Part shown: positions 26,804 through 36,634 of the stretch, in pieces | Numbering within the stretch: position 1 is the stretch's first letter | Layout of the letters: every line of letters starts with the position of its first letter | Assembly (NCBI GenBank): GCA_001899685.1 | Contig: MKWG01000045.1 | Coordinates: 46,331-110,330 of the forward strand | Source of the DNA: Sphingobacteriales bacterium 44-15 | GTDB taxonomy: Bacteria > Bacteroidota > Bacteroidia > Chitinophagales > Chitinophagaceae | DNA length: 64,000 bases | Direction of reading: 5' to 3' | Made by a program: the position numbers and the translations under genes | The notes under the pieces: generated by a model | What the model was told of the DNA's origin: nothing | What the model saw: only the letters and a program-made list of their open reading frames with translations | The model's database searches: none

Positions 26804-29800
26804 ATGAAAAAAATTGGATGCGGGGGCTATTATTATGCTCCTGCCTCAGTAATCAAATGCCTGCTGCTCATGAAAATGGTAATCCTGCTTACTTGTGTGT
26901 TTTCCATGCAATCCTTTGCCAATGAAGGTATGGCGCAAGGCAATATTACTATTAAACTTGAAAATGTTTCTCTGAAAAAGGCATTTAAAACCATCGAGAA
27001 ACAAACAGATTACCACTTTTTATACAATGATGGTATTCTGCCCTCCGAGCCAAAAGTAAATCTCATTGTAAAAGACATGCCGGCCAATGAATTAATGGAA
27101 AGATTGCTTGTCAATACCAGCCTTACTTTCAAGATCATCGGTTACGACCTGATCGTAATATCCAATCAGAATGACCAAAGGGAATCCCCGCTGGCGCTTA
27201 TTACCGGGCGGGTGGTTAGTTCTGATAACCAGCCGATCGCCAACGTAAGTGTGGTGGAAAAGGGTACCAATAATGGTACCGTTACAAAAGAAGATGGTAC
27301 ATTCTCCCTGAATGTGGCTAATTCCAGCGCTATCCTTGTGATCAGTTATGTGGGCTTTACCACCGAGGAAGTCTCAATAAGCGGTCGCAATAATATATTG
27401 ATACAACTGAAAGAAAATGCCAAAGACCTGAGCGATGTAGTGGTAATCGGGTATGGTACGTCTAAAAGAAAAGATTTCACCGGCGCTGTTTCCTCAGTAA
27501 AAATGGAAAATTCACCCCTGGCACTGATGTCTAATCTGAATGTGCTTGAGGCCCTTAAAGGCAGTGTAACCGGACTGAATGTAGGTGCAGTAAATTCTGC
27601 AGGCGGGCAGCCTTCCATACAGATACGGGGGCAGCGTTCTATCAGCGGCTCCAACGACCCGCTGATCCTGCTGGATGGCGTTGTTTATCTGGGTTCGCTC
27701 AGCGATATCAATCCGAATGATATTGCCAGCTACGACGTGCTGAAAGATGCGGTTTCTGCAGCGGCCTATGGTTCCAGATCAGCCAATGGCATCATTGCGA
27801 TCAATACCAAAAAAGGCAAGATCGGCAAACCTGTTATTGCTATCAGGACAGAGGCGGGTATTCAAAAATGGCAGAACCGCCCGGTGATGCTGAAGGGAGC
27901 TGAATGGATAGAAATGGTGAACGCGAGAAATCAATATGATCCGGGTACTACCAGTTGGCTCAAGCCGGGGGAACTGGCAAACCTGAACGCAGGAAAAGAA
28001 ACAGTGTGGTTAGACGAAGTAATCCAAACCGGTATAATGCAAAATTACCAGGCTTCTATTTCAGGCGCAGCGCAGAATGTGAATTATTACCTGTCTTCTT
28101 CTTTTGACAAGAACCGAGGACTGGTGGCAGGAGATAAGTACAAACATATCTCTGTAATGGGAAAGGTTAATACTAAGGTTACGCCCTGGCTTGAGCTGGG
28201 TTTGGATGGCAGTTATTCTAAAAGAGATTATTCGGGCGTTGCAGCCAGCGTGAGCGGCGCCGAGGTCGTGTCACCCTATGGCGTTATGTTTCGCGATTCA
28301 CTCGGGAATCTTGAAAAATATCCCTATACTCAATCACAGGTAAATCCATTATGGGGAGTAAATGACGGGACGGTAAAGAACCTGGATGTATACAATGACT
28401 TTCGCCTGAATGCATACGCCGTTGTAAAAATCCCGTTTATTAAAGGGCTGAGCTATCGTGCGAACCTGCTTTCTAATTACCAAAGGCGGCTAAGCGGGAA
28501 TTTCTACTACGAAACCTATTATATTAAGGAAGGAACGGGCATTGAGGGACGTTATGATCCTGCCAGCGTGCAGGCGCTGTTGTCTAATGCCAATGGCAAC
28601 CTTAATAACACCAACACTAACAGCTATGTGCTCGACAACATTGTTACTTACGATAATACATTTGGCAAGCACCAGGTTACAGCTACTCTTGTAGCTACCC
28701 GGGATCATTTAAAGACAGATACGATCAATACCACCGGGAGCAATTTCGCTGCCAATGGTAATACAGCCCTGGGTATTTACGGCTTATCCAAGGCAGATGT
28801 GCAAAAGGTGATTCTCAACAACACGGAACGTTCCAATGTTGGCTACCTGGCACGTATCAATTATGATTATGACAGCAAATATTACTTGACCGCTTCTTTA
28901 CGTCGCGACGGCGCATCTGTTTTTGGTGAAGATAAGCGGTATGCCAATTTCGCTGCGGTAGGTGTGGCCTGGAGAATTTCAGACGAGTCTTTCCTGAAAG
29001 ATTTTCACCCGCTGAATAACCTGAAATTAAAATTCTCCTGGGGGCAGAATGGTAACCAGGGACTCAGCCCCTATGCTACTTTATCACAGGTGCTTAATGG
29101 CGCTGCAGGTAATGCACGGTATCAGTTTTCTGACGCTCAGGGCAAGATATACTACGGGCTGGTACAAAGCACGTTGGGAAATCCAAGCCTTGGATGGGAA
29201 AAAACAACGGCTGTCAATATCGGTTTTGAGTCTGCCTGGTTGCTGAACCGCCTTTTTGTAGATGTGGATTACTATACTTCAAGTACCACCGACCAGATCT
29301 TTGTACGGAATATTCCTATCATGACCGGCTTTGCCACACAGCTTGCTTCATTAGGAGAGGTGAGTAACAAGGGCGTTGAAATAACCGTGAGAACAGTAAA
29401 CATTGATCAGAAGAATTTCAACTGGGGCTCGACCCTCACCTTCTGGAAGAACAATAACAAACTGACGCATCTTTACCGTGAAGATAAAGATGGTGACGGA
29501 AAGGAAGACGATGATATAGCCAATAACTTTTTTATCGGTAAATCGCTGGGCGCTATTTATGGGTATATGCAGGATGGTATTGTGCAGACAGGAGATGCAG
29601 ACTATATTAATATGACAGGTGCAGCACCGGGGGCTCCGAAATACAGGGATTTGAATAAAGACGGAAAGATTGATGCCGACGACAGGACTATATTAGGATA
29701 TAATAAAGAAAATTTCAGATTGAACCTGAGCAATACGTTGCGTTACAAAAACTTTGAATTGTACGTTATGGTATCAGGCATTTTTGGTGGTAACAATATG

Positions 29801-30178
29801 TACATGAAAAGCAACACTTCCGCCTATATGACTTCCGGAACAGGCCGTTTTAATGATAACACCATCTATAAGCCCTACTGGACTCCAGAAAACCCCAGCA
29901 ATGTCTACCCGTCAGCCTATTTTTCAGGAGACAGCCGTTTCCTCGGATTGCAGTCCCAACAGTTTATAAGAATACAGGATCTGTCGCTCTCTTATACTAT
30001 TGATGCCGCATGGGTGAAAAGGAGTCATATCAATGGCATAAGGGTATTTGCAGCAGGAAGAAACCTGGCCACATTTACCAAATGGATAGGTGGTGATCCT
30101 GAAACCGGTACTACAGTACAATCAAATACCTTCCCCGTACCGTCTTCGTATTCTATAGGTGCAAATTTTAGTTTCTAA
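26804..30178 (+). CDS. SusC/RagA TonB-linked receptor with STN domain (PUL C)
   Basis: A 1124-residue outer-membrane glycan importer with the same domain order as the other two: signal region (about 15-44), STN domain (about 48-103, with VSLKKAFKTIEKQTDYHFLYND), CarboxypepD_reg-like domain (about 128-205), hallmark VVVIGYGTSKRKDFTGAV, plug with LLDGVVY and SAAAYGSRSANGIIAI, then the barrel. A calcium-type DKDGDGKEDDD word and DLNKDGKIDADD occur in surface loops, as often in SusC. STN links it to FecR signalling. SusD follows after 19 bp. Confidence 0.96.
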   Translation: MKKIGCGGYYYAPASVIKCLLLMKMVILLTCVFSMQSFANEGMAQGNITIKLENVSLKKAFKTIEKQTDYHFLYNDGILPSEPKVNLIVKDMPANELMERLLVNTSLTFKIIGYDLIVISNQNDQRESPLALITGRVVSSDNQPIANVSVVEKGTNNGTVTKEDGTFSLNVANSSAILVISYVGFTTEEVSISGRNNILIQLKENAKDLSDVVVIGYGTSKRKDFTGAVSSVKMENSPLALMSNLNVLEALKGSVTGLNVGAVNSAGGQPSIQIRGQRSISGSNDPLILLDGVVYLGSLSDINPNDIASYDVLKDAVSAAAYGSRSANGIIAINTKKGKIGKPVIAIRTEAGIQKWQNRPVMLKGAEWIEMVNARNQYDPGTTSWLKPGELANLNAGKETVWLDEVIQTGIMQNYQASISGAAQNVNYYLSSSFDKNRGLVAGDKYKHISVMGKVNTKVTPWLELGLDGSYSKRDYSGVAASVSGAEVVSPYGVMFRDSLGNLEKYPYTQSQVNPLWGVNDGTVKNLDVYNDFRLNAYAVVKIPFIKGLSYRANLLSNYQRRLSGNFYYETYYIKEGTGIEGRYDPASVQALLSNANGNLNNTNTNSYVLDNIVTYDNTFGKHQVTATLVATRDHLKTDTINTTGSNFAANGNTALGIYGLSKADVQKVILNNTERSNVGYLARINYDYDSKYYLTASLRRDGASVFGEDKRYANFAAVGVAWRISDESFLKDFHPLNNLKLKFSWGQNGNQGLSPYATLSQVLNGAAGNARYQFSDAQGKIYYGLVQSTLGNPSLGWEKTTAVNIGFESAWLLNRLFVDVDYYTSSTTDQIFVRNIPIMTGFATQLASLGEVSNKGVEITVRTVNIDQKNFNWGSTLTFWKNNNKLTHLYREDKDGDGKEDDDIANNFFIGKSLGAIYGYMQDGIVQTGDADYINMTGAAPGAPKYRDLNKDGKIDADDRTILGYNKENFRLNLSNTLRYKNFELYVMVSGIFGGNNMYMKSNTSAYMTSGTGRFNDNTIYKPYWTPENPSNVYPSAYFSGDSRFLGLQSQQFIRIQDLSLSYTIDAAWVKRSHINGIRVFAAGRNLATFTKWIGGDPETGTTVQSNTFPVPSSYSIGANFSF

Positions 30179-30197
30179 GCCATTAAAATAAACTGAA

Positions 30198-31898
30198 ATG
30201 AAAACATTAAAATATATAAGTGGTATTTACTTTTGTGTATTACTCCTCAATAGCTGGGGTTGTAAGAAAATTGATGATAAGTTCCTTCAAACAACCCCCG
30301 AAACATTTTATACAGTAGATAATATATTTTCCACTTCCCAGCAGGTAGATCAGGCGGTAGTAGCCATTTATTCCATATTGAGGGATATGTGGGCTAATCC
30401 TACCGAGCAAAACTGGACTTTTGTATTCCGGGGCAATGGCACAGATATGTTTGACGTGCCGAGCATCAGGCGGGGTAATACCTTTAATAATTATGGTCTT
30501 ATCAATTCTAATAACAGTAATTTTAACAGTGTATTCGGAGCATGGTACCAGATCATTGCAAAAGCAAATCTAGCCATTTACAGCGCAGAACTACCCAACA
30601 TCAGTTGGGCTTCCGCTTCCGAAAAAGCCTATACCGTCGCACAAGCCAGATTCTTCCGTGCGTTTGCATACCGCAACCTGGCAGAGTTATTTGGTGGGGT
30701 ACCCATTGTAACCGATATTACAAAAGAAGCCCGCTATGATTATACCCGGGCGACACGTGCAGAAGTCTATCAGTTTGCTATAGACGAACTACTTGCTATT
30801 GAAAATGATTTGCCTGATGTGACTGCGCAGGGCGGAAGATTAGTGAAAGGTGCCGCCCAGCACAATTTATGCGAGCTTTATCTGGCGCTTGGCACGCAGT
30901 TGCAGGCTAATGGTGATGCCGGAGGAGCTTCCAATGCTTTTACACAATCCATTGCTTATGCGAACAAGGTGATTGACGGCGGCATCTATTCTCTGATGAC
31001 TTCACGCTACGGCGCCCGTAAAACAGAATCCCAGGGTAATGTGTACTGGGATCTCTTCCAGGAAAATAGCGTCAATTATCAGGATGGCAACAAAGAATGT
31101 ATTTGGGCCATCCAGATTGACTATACAGCATATCGTGCGGAAGATCCTAGGTCAAAATTACCCTATTCGCGTACTTACGGTCCTGTTCTCCGCGATGGCT
31201 CCCCGGCTAACCTTACCGGCACAGGTGCTGATGTAGGCGGCCGTGGGATTGCGCAGGTAATACCTACTATGTATACCCGGGATAGTATTTACGGCGGGGT
31301 TTTTGCCGATGATATGCGTAATTCGGATATAGTATTTCGCAGGAACATTCTTGGTAATGTAGCGACATCCCCTTACTATCAACAGCCTGTACCCTGGTCT
31401 GTACTATACGATACAAAAGATCATCAGAGCCTCAATTATCCCATATCGTGCAAAATAGCCACCGACAAGTATACCGGTATAGCCGATGGTGAGAATTTAA
31501 GCAACCTCTTCCGGGATGACTACTTTATCCGGCTGCCCGAAACTATTTTGTTGCGTGCCGAAGCCAAACAACGCAGCGGTGATAAAGAAGGTGCTGCTGC
31601 AGACGTCAACCTGCTACGCGCCCGTGCCAACTGCAGTTACCTGGTAACCTCGGCAGATATGGATGATCAGTTCAGCATGATACTGGACGAACGGGCAAGG
31701 GAACTGGTATATGAAGAATGCCGGTGGAATACGCTGTTGCGGATGGGGGGTACTATTGCAGCGGATCGTATCAGGAAATATGCCTACTGGCCGGAAGCGG
31801 CAGCTACGCTTACCTTTAACTACAATCTCTGGCCAATTCCGCAGCTTGTTATTGACGCTAACAAAGATGTAAAGCTTGATCAAAATCCCGGCTGGTAA
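30198..31898 (+). CDS. SusD/RagB surface lipoprotein (PUL C)
   Basis: A 566-residue SusD-family lipoprotein with a lipobox at Cys22 followed by KKIDD. The family words VAQARFFRAFAYRNLAELFGGVPIV, FIRLPETILLRAEAKQRSGD, and DERARELVYEECRWNTLLRMG are present, and the protein ends with LDQNPGW, the standard SusD terminus. It should cap the partner SusC and bind the imported oligosaccharide. The GH106-type enzyme gene starts 37 bp downstream, so the ligand may be rhamnose-containing. Confidence 0.96.
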   Translation: MKTLKYISGIYFCVLLLNSWGCKKIDDKFLQTTPETFYTVDNIFSTSQQVDQAVVAIYSILRDMWANPTEQNWTFVFRGNGTDMFDVPSIRRGNTFNNYGLINSNNSNFNSVFGAWYQIIAKANLAIYSAELPNISWASASEKAYTVAQARFFRAFAYRNLAELFGGVPIVTDITKEARYDYTRATRAEVYQFAIDELLAIENDLPDVTAQGGRLVKGAAQHNLCELYLALGTQLQANGDAGGASNAFTQSIAYANKVIDGGIYSLMTSRYGARKTESQGNVYWDLFQENSVNYQDGNKECIWAIQIDYTAYRAEDPRSKLPYSRTYGPVLRDGSPANLTGTGADVGGRGIAQVIPTMYTRDSIYGGVFADDMRNSDIVFRRNILGNVATSPYYQQPVPWSVLYDTKDHQSLNYPISCKIATDKYTGIADGENLSNLFRDDYFIRLPETILLRAEAKQRSGDKEGAAADVNLLRARANCSYLVTSADMDDQFSMILDERARELVYEECRWNTLLRMGGTIAADRIRKYAYWPEAAATLTFNYNLWPIPQLVIDANKDVKLDQNPGW

Positions 31899-31935
31899 AC
31901 ATCAGAAAAGAAAAATATAAAGACCAATACTTATC

Positions 31936-34900
31936 ATGCTGAAATGTAAGTTTACCCTACCGGTATTGTTTTGTTGTTCTGCGCTGGCAGCGCAAAACAT
32001 AAACTATTCTCTTCGTTCTTCTAACGATATTGAGTATACGCAGTTGCGGTCGGGATTTATGCAACCGCCGGCAGAGTCCCGCCTGCGCTGCTACTGGTGG
32101 TGGCTCAACAGTATGGCGACCAAAGCCTCTATTACGCGCGACCTGGAGGAAATGAAGAAAAAAGGTTATGGTGGCGCTTCTATCGTAGATGCCGGCAGCT
32201 CCAGCTATAATGTGGCTGCTAAAACGCCGGCCGGCCCGTTATTTATGAGCCCGGCCTGGATGGAATTGTATAAACATGCGGTAAAAGAGGCCGAACGGCT
32301 CGGTATAGAATTGAGCGTGAATACACAAAGCGGCTGGAATCCCGGTGGACCGACGATCACTCCCGAACTGGCACAGAAAAAAATAGTCTTTTCCGAAACC
32401 AAAGTACAGGGCGGGAAAAAGATAACGATCTCCCTGCCACAACCGGCCTCGAAACTGATGTACTGGGATATTATAGTACAGGCTTTTCCCGAGCCGGCAG
32501 ATGCACCTGTAAAAGATGATGCTATCAAAAACTGGAAGCTGAAATCTTTTAATGAAAGTTTTGGCGCAAAGGGAACCTATCCTCTTTATAAGTTAAGAGA
32601 AGAAAAACCAGATGCAGAAAAAATACGGGGGATTAAAACGTCTTCGATCATTAACCTCACGGATAAATTTGTAAATGGTGTGCTGACCTGGGATGCACCG
32701 GAAGGAGAATGGACTATTATCCGCTACGGCTGGACCTGCACCGGCGCTGTTACCTCCACCAATAGCGATGGCTGGAGCGGGCTGTCGGTAGATCATCTTA
32801 ACCCGGATGCATTCCGGGTTTTCAGCAAGGATGTAATACTGCCGTTGATCACCAATGCACAGTCGGCGGGTAATAGTCTTCATTTTTTACAAACAGACAG
32901 TTGGGAAATGGGAACGGTAGGATGGACAAATGCATTCCCGGAAGAATTTAAAAAACGCAGGGGCTATGATATCACGCCTTATCTTCCTGTACTGGCTGGC
33001 AGGATTGTGGGCAACCTGGACATGACTAACCGCTTCCTGCACGACTACCGGGTAACCATAGGCGATTGCGTTGCAGATAATCATTACCAGCTATTCAGCA
33101 ACCTGGCGCATCAGTACGGGCTGGGATTTCACCCCGAGTCCGGAGGTCCCCATTCAGCGCCGGTAGATGCCTTAAAAGTAATGGCGATCAATGATTTCCC
33201 GCAGGGTGAATTTTGGGCAATGTCCAATACACATCGTGTGAAAGATGATGAGCGGCTGGCAGTAAAACAAAGCGCCAGTGTGGCGCATACCAATGGCAAA
33301 AGATTTGTGGGCGCTGAAGGGCCTACGTCTATAGGTCCGCAATGGGAAAGGTCGCCAAAAGACCTGAAAAGTAATATTGACCGCGTATTCTGCTCGGGCG
33401 TGAATAGGATTGTATGGCATACCTTCACTTCTTCACCAAAGGAATTCGGGCTTCCCGGTAATGAATATTTTGCGGGCACACACATGAACCCCAATGTTAC
33501 CTGGTGGAAACAGGCGGGTAATTTTATCAGTTACCTCAACCGTTGTTCCTGGATGTTGTCAAAAGGTGTATTCGCTGGAGATGTGTTGTATTACTACGGG
33601 GATGATGTTCCTGATTTTGTTTTCCTGAAAGAAGATATCAAAGACCTGGCTCCCGGGTATGACTGGGATAAATGTTCAAAAGAAACGTTGCTTAAAAATG
33701 CATCGGTAAAAAACAACCGGTTGGTCTTCCCGGACGGAACTACCTACAGGCTGTTGGTTTTGCCCAATGAAAGTGCTATTGATGTAACACTGCTGCGCAA
33801 ACTTGAAACGATGGTACAGCAGGGGCTCACCCTTGTTGGCCCCAAGCCTGCTAAGGATGGCAGCCTGAGCAATTATCCGCAAAATGACCGGGAACTTACT
33901 GAGATAGCAGACCGGATGTGGGGGACAACAGATGGCATAACCCATACTGAAAATAAATATGGGAAAGGAAGGGTAGTATGGGGAAAGGATGTCAATACCG
34001 TATTGCATGACATGAAAGTAGCTCCTGATTTCAGCTTTACAAGCTCAGACAACGCTACAGCGCTTGATTATATACACCGGACAGGCAAGGGAGCGGAAAT
34101 TTATTTCGTCGCTAACCGTTTTGGCAGGAAGGGCATCAGTGATTTTGAATACCGCTATATCACTGCTTTGCCTGACAGGTACGAAAACGCGGAATGCTCT
34201 TTTCGTGTAAGCGGTATGGTGCCGGAACTATGGGACCCCGTAACCGGAGAAACCAGTGAAATAGTAGTATACCGTGAAGAAAATGGTCAAACCATTATTC
34301 CTTTACACTTTAACCCGGATGGTTCGCAGTTTATTATTTTCAGAAAAGAGCCGGTTCTTCCACATATTGTCAAAATAGAGAAGGACGGTGGCTTGCTTTT
34401 CCCCGGAGTGCAGTTAAATAAAACGGGTAAGCCATTTATTGAAGTGCTGAGAAAATCGGGAAAGACCACCACCTCTTTACTGGAGCCCGGTAATTACAAG
34501 CTGTACTGGTCTGACGGAAAGACAACGAGCCATAGCCTTTCAAAGCCCAATGCAGTTGTTGCGTTGACCGGAGCCTGGGATCTCAGCTTTGATACTGCGT
34601 GGGGAGGCCCTGCGCATATTACAACAGATGCATTGAAATCGTGGACAGATTTTGAAGACAGCGGGATAAAATATTATTCCGGTACTGCTGTATACAGGAA
34701 AAGCTTTGCTGTGAACCCTGTTCAACTGAAACAATCTAAAGTAATACTTGATCTGGGCAATGTATTGGAACTGTCCACTGTAAAGATCAACGGGTATAGT
34801 TTGCCTGTCGTATGGGCGCCGCCTTTTACTGCAGATATCACAGCATTTGTAAAGCCAGGTGATAACATGCTGGAAGTGGAAGTGACCAATTTATGGCCCA

Positions 34901-35052
34901 ACCGGCTGATAGGGGACAGCAAACTGCCACAAGAGCAAAGACGCACTAAAACAAATGTTATGAAGTTCAATGCCCCTGATGCAGAGAAGCTGCTGAGAGC
35001 CTCCGGGTTATTGGGGCCGGTTACGCTTGATTTTATTCGCTGTGAAGAGTGA
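31936..35052 (+). CDS. GH106-type alpha-L-rhamnosidase-like glycoside hydrolase (PUL C)
   Basis: A 1038-residue exported hydrolase with a signal peptide ending near Ala18-Ala19. The N-terminal part has the typical GH106 words RCYWWWLNSMATKASITRDL and EEMKKKGYGGASIV, then VNTQSGWNPGGPTITPE, LHFLQTDSWEMG and GFHPESGGPH, which carry the acidic residues expected in the barrel active site. The C-terminal 200 residues look like a beta-sandwich with WDLSF near the start and LDLGNVLELSTVKINGY, similar to a galactose-binding-like domain. It would remove terminal L-rhamnose from plant or microbial glycans such as rhamnogalacturonan, if the family assignment holds. Confidence 0.85.
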   Translation: MLKCKFTLPVLFCCSALAAQNINYSLRSSNDIEYTQLRSGFMQPPAESRLRCYWWWLNSMATKASITRDLEEMKKKGYGGASIVDAGSSSYNVAAKTPAGPLFMSPAWMELYKHAVKEAERLGIELSVNTQSGWNPGGPTITPELAQKKIVFSETKVQGGKKITISLPQPASKLMYWDIIVQAFPEPADAPVKDDAIKNWKLKSFNESFGAKGTYPLYKLREEKPDAEKIRGIKTSSIINLTDKFVNGVLTWDAPEGEWTIIRYGWTCTGAVTSTNSDGWSGLSVDHLNPDAFRVFSKDVILPLITNAQSAGNSLHFLQTDSWEMGTVGWTNAFPEEFKKRRGYDITPYLPVLAGRIVGNLDMTNRFLHDYRVTIGDCVADNHYQLFSNLAHQYGLGFHPESGGPHSAPVDALKVMAINDFPQGEFWAMSNTHRVKDDERLAVKQSASVAHTNGKRFVGAEGPTSIGPQWERSPKDLKSNIDRVFCSGVNRIVWHTFTSSPKEFGLPGNEYFAGTHMNPNVTWWKQAGNFISYLNRCSWMLSKGVFAGDVLYYYGDDVPDFVFLKEDIKDLAPGYDWDKCSKETLLKNASVKNNRLVFPDGTTYRLLVLPNESAIDVTLLRKLETMVQQGLTLVGPKPAKDGSLSNYPQNDRELTEIADRMWGTTDGITHTENKYGKGRVVWGKDVNTVLHDMKVAPDFSFTSSDNATALDYIHRTGKGAEIYFVANRFGRKGISDFEYRYITALPDRYENAECSFRVSGMVPELWDPVTGETSEIVVYREENGQTIIPLHFNPDGSQFIIFRKEPVLPHIVKIEKDGGLLFPGVQLNKTGKPFIEVLRKSGKTTTSLLEPGNYKLYWSDGKTTSHSLSKPNAVVALTGAWDLSFDTAWGGPAHITTDALKSWTDFEDSGIKYYSGTAVYRKSFAVNPVQLKQSKVILDLGNVLELSTVKINGYSLPVVWAPPFTADITAFVKPGDNMLEVEVTNLWPNRLIGDSKLPQEQRRTKTNVMKFNAPDAEKLLRASGLLGPVTLDFIRCEE

Positions 35053-35072
35053 TTGCTGATAAAACAGGAAGG

Positions 35073-35477
35073 CTATACCGCAGTGATCAATTCGTAAGGA
35101 TTAGCTATGGTCTTTTTGCCAAAGCGTTTTAACAGCGCAGCTTCATTTGCCTGATCTATATTTTCATTTTTTATTATTTCCTGTATTGCCGGCTGTTTTA
35201 ACCCCGGAATACGGATTTGAAAAAAAGGCCAAAGCGATTCGCTTTTATACGTTTTATTTAAGTCTGGGAAACCTACGATACGATGGTATTCACCAGAATG
35301 TTTTTTAAAATCATCAGTATATTTAAAATACCATTCACCATTCTCGCATTGTAAAGTGGCTATTCGAATGCCATCTACCCTTAAAATGAATTTTGCTGCT
35401 TCATTTTTGGGCAAAACGAGCTGATCCTCAAGGTCATCTTCACTTTTATTAAACCAATTTATGAATTTGCGTATCAT
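35073..35477 (-). CDS. HipA N-terminal-domain-like protein (HipS-like)
   Basis: A 134-residue soluble protein. The middle and end read FKKHSGEYHRIVGFPDLNKTY, LWPFFQIRIPGLKQPAI and LLKRFGKKTIANPYEL, which match the N-terminal (N-subdomain 1) part of HipA toxins. It contains no kinase core. It begins only 2 bases after the stop of the HipA-core gene, so both are one transcript and translation is probably coupled. In the known HipBST system the separate N-subdomain protein HipS precedes and restrains the kinase HipT; here it follows. No HTH protein (HipB) is seen nearby. The pair is visibly richer in A and T than its neighbours, which suggests transfer. Confidence 0.7.
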   Translation of the reverse strand: MIRKFINWFNKSEDDLEDQLVLPKNEAAKFILRVDGIRIATLQCENGEWYFKYTDDFKKHSGEYHRIVGFPDLNKTYKSESLWPFFQIRIPGLKQPAIQEIIKNENIDQANEAALLKRFGKKTIANPYELITAV

Positions 35478-35479
35478 AT

Positions 35480-36478
35480 CTAACTATCTCTCATTTTTTT
35501 AAATCTTGCTTTCATAATCGTTTTTATCAATTCTATTCGTTCATGAATAAAAAATTGAAAAAATTCGGCTTCCAGCATATTCAACACTTTTTCTTCATTT
35601 TCAGTACTGCTTAATTTACTAACGATCTTATTATAATCTGTATTATATCTTTTAATGAAATCAATGAGCTGGAAATGATTGGCTTGCTTATTTTCCTCAA
35701 TACTTATTCTTGGGCAGGCATCTTCAACGTAAGATACTATTTTATTGCCTCCTTGTTTATATATCTTTTTAATGTTTTCATCACTATGATTCCATAGCAA
35801 ACCTCTTGCCGAATCATAAATGGGCGCAAATGTAGGCGATTTTGTCGTTTTTTTCTTAGTTCCAATTACTCCCCAATTATAAAAATGGCGATCGTTATTG
35901 CCCGCCAAGGCGTCGAATGCAATCATTTTAACCAACTCAACAAGCAGATTTTCAAAGCATTGTGGAAAAACCAGTCTGATTGCATCCTGAATAAATTCAA
36001 ATGTAAAAAGTTCACGAGAAGATAGTTTATGATCGGCAATCTGTTTTGCCATAATCATGTCGCCTAAATGTTCCCCGCATATTTCTGCACCATGAATTAA
36101 CTTTTCATTTTCCTTTAAAAAATACCGGCTTAAAAATCTAATTTGTCCATTCGCCCGCACCAGTTTTATATTGTTCATATTTAGCCCCAGCACCTGCCCA
36201 ATACGATTCATCATGTATTCAACGATAGACTCGTGAGGATACCATTTCGCAGCAGTTTTAGCAATATAGGACTGCCAGGAGCCGGAAGAAGATTTTCTAA
36301 CTGAACTATTTTCAGTATAGAAGTATGCTTTTATAAATTGCTTTGGCGCATCTCCATCCAAATTAAAACATTTAACAACATATTCATCTTCCTTCAATAG
36401 CGGAATAGAATTATTTAGGAATATGTTTCCCGAAGAACTGATAGAAGTTTCAATGCGTAATCCTCCCCGACTGTTCAT
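35480..36478 (-). CDS. HipA-like Ser/Thr kinase core (HipT- or CtkA-like)
   Basis: A 332-residue protein with the kinase core of the HipA family. The catalytic loop GNNDRHFYNWGVI places Asp196, His198 and Asn201, and the metal-binding aspartate is Asp222 in APIYDSARGLLWN. ESIVEYMMNRIGQVLGL near 83-99 fits the helix carrying the conserved glutamate. A Ser-rich stretch (SSVRKSSSGSWQS, 58-70) may be the phosphate loop and a site of autophosphorylation. The HipA N-domain is missing and is encoded by the next gene. Known relatives phosphorylate aminoacyl-tRNA synthetases; target here is unknown. The single-domain CtkA kinase of Helicobacter is an alternative model. Confidence 0.75.
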   Translation of the reverse strand: MNSRGGLRIETSISSSGNIFLNNSIPLLKEDEYVVKCFNLDGDAPKQFIKAYFYTENSSVRKSSSGSWQSYIAKTAAKWYPHESIVEYMMNRIGQVLGLNMNNIKLVRANGQIRFLSRYFLKENEKLIHGAEICGEHLGDMIMAKQIADHKLSSRELFTFEFIQDAIRLVFPQCFENLLVELVKMIAFDALAGNNDRHFYNWGVIGTKKKTTKSPTFAPIYDSARGLLWNHSDENIKKIYKQGGNKIVSYVEDACPRISIEENKQANHFQLIDFIKRYNTDYNKIVSKLSSTENEEKVLNMLEAEFFQFFIHERIELIKTIMKARFKKMRDS

Positions 36479-36561
36479 TATTCCTTGTATTTAGTTGTAT
36501 AGGAATATTTAAATCAACTCTTAGCTTTTTAACAATTTCATACGAGCCGAGTTAGGGAAAT

Positions 36562-36603
36562 TAATAAAAAAAGAGAAATTGCTAAAATCGGGCAATCTCT
36601 CTT
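36562..36603 (-). terminator. terminator of the HAD-GT20 gene
   Basis: On the minus strand AAGAGAGATTGC (36603-36592) pairs with GCAATTTCTCTT (36582-36571), followed by TTTTTATTAA. It lies 32 bases past the stop at 36635 and separates this gene from the HipA-like pair. Confidence 0.7.
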
Positions 36604-36634
36604 GTTAAAACAGGTATAAAAATTCTTTAGCTAC

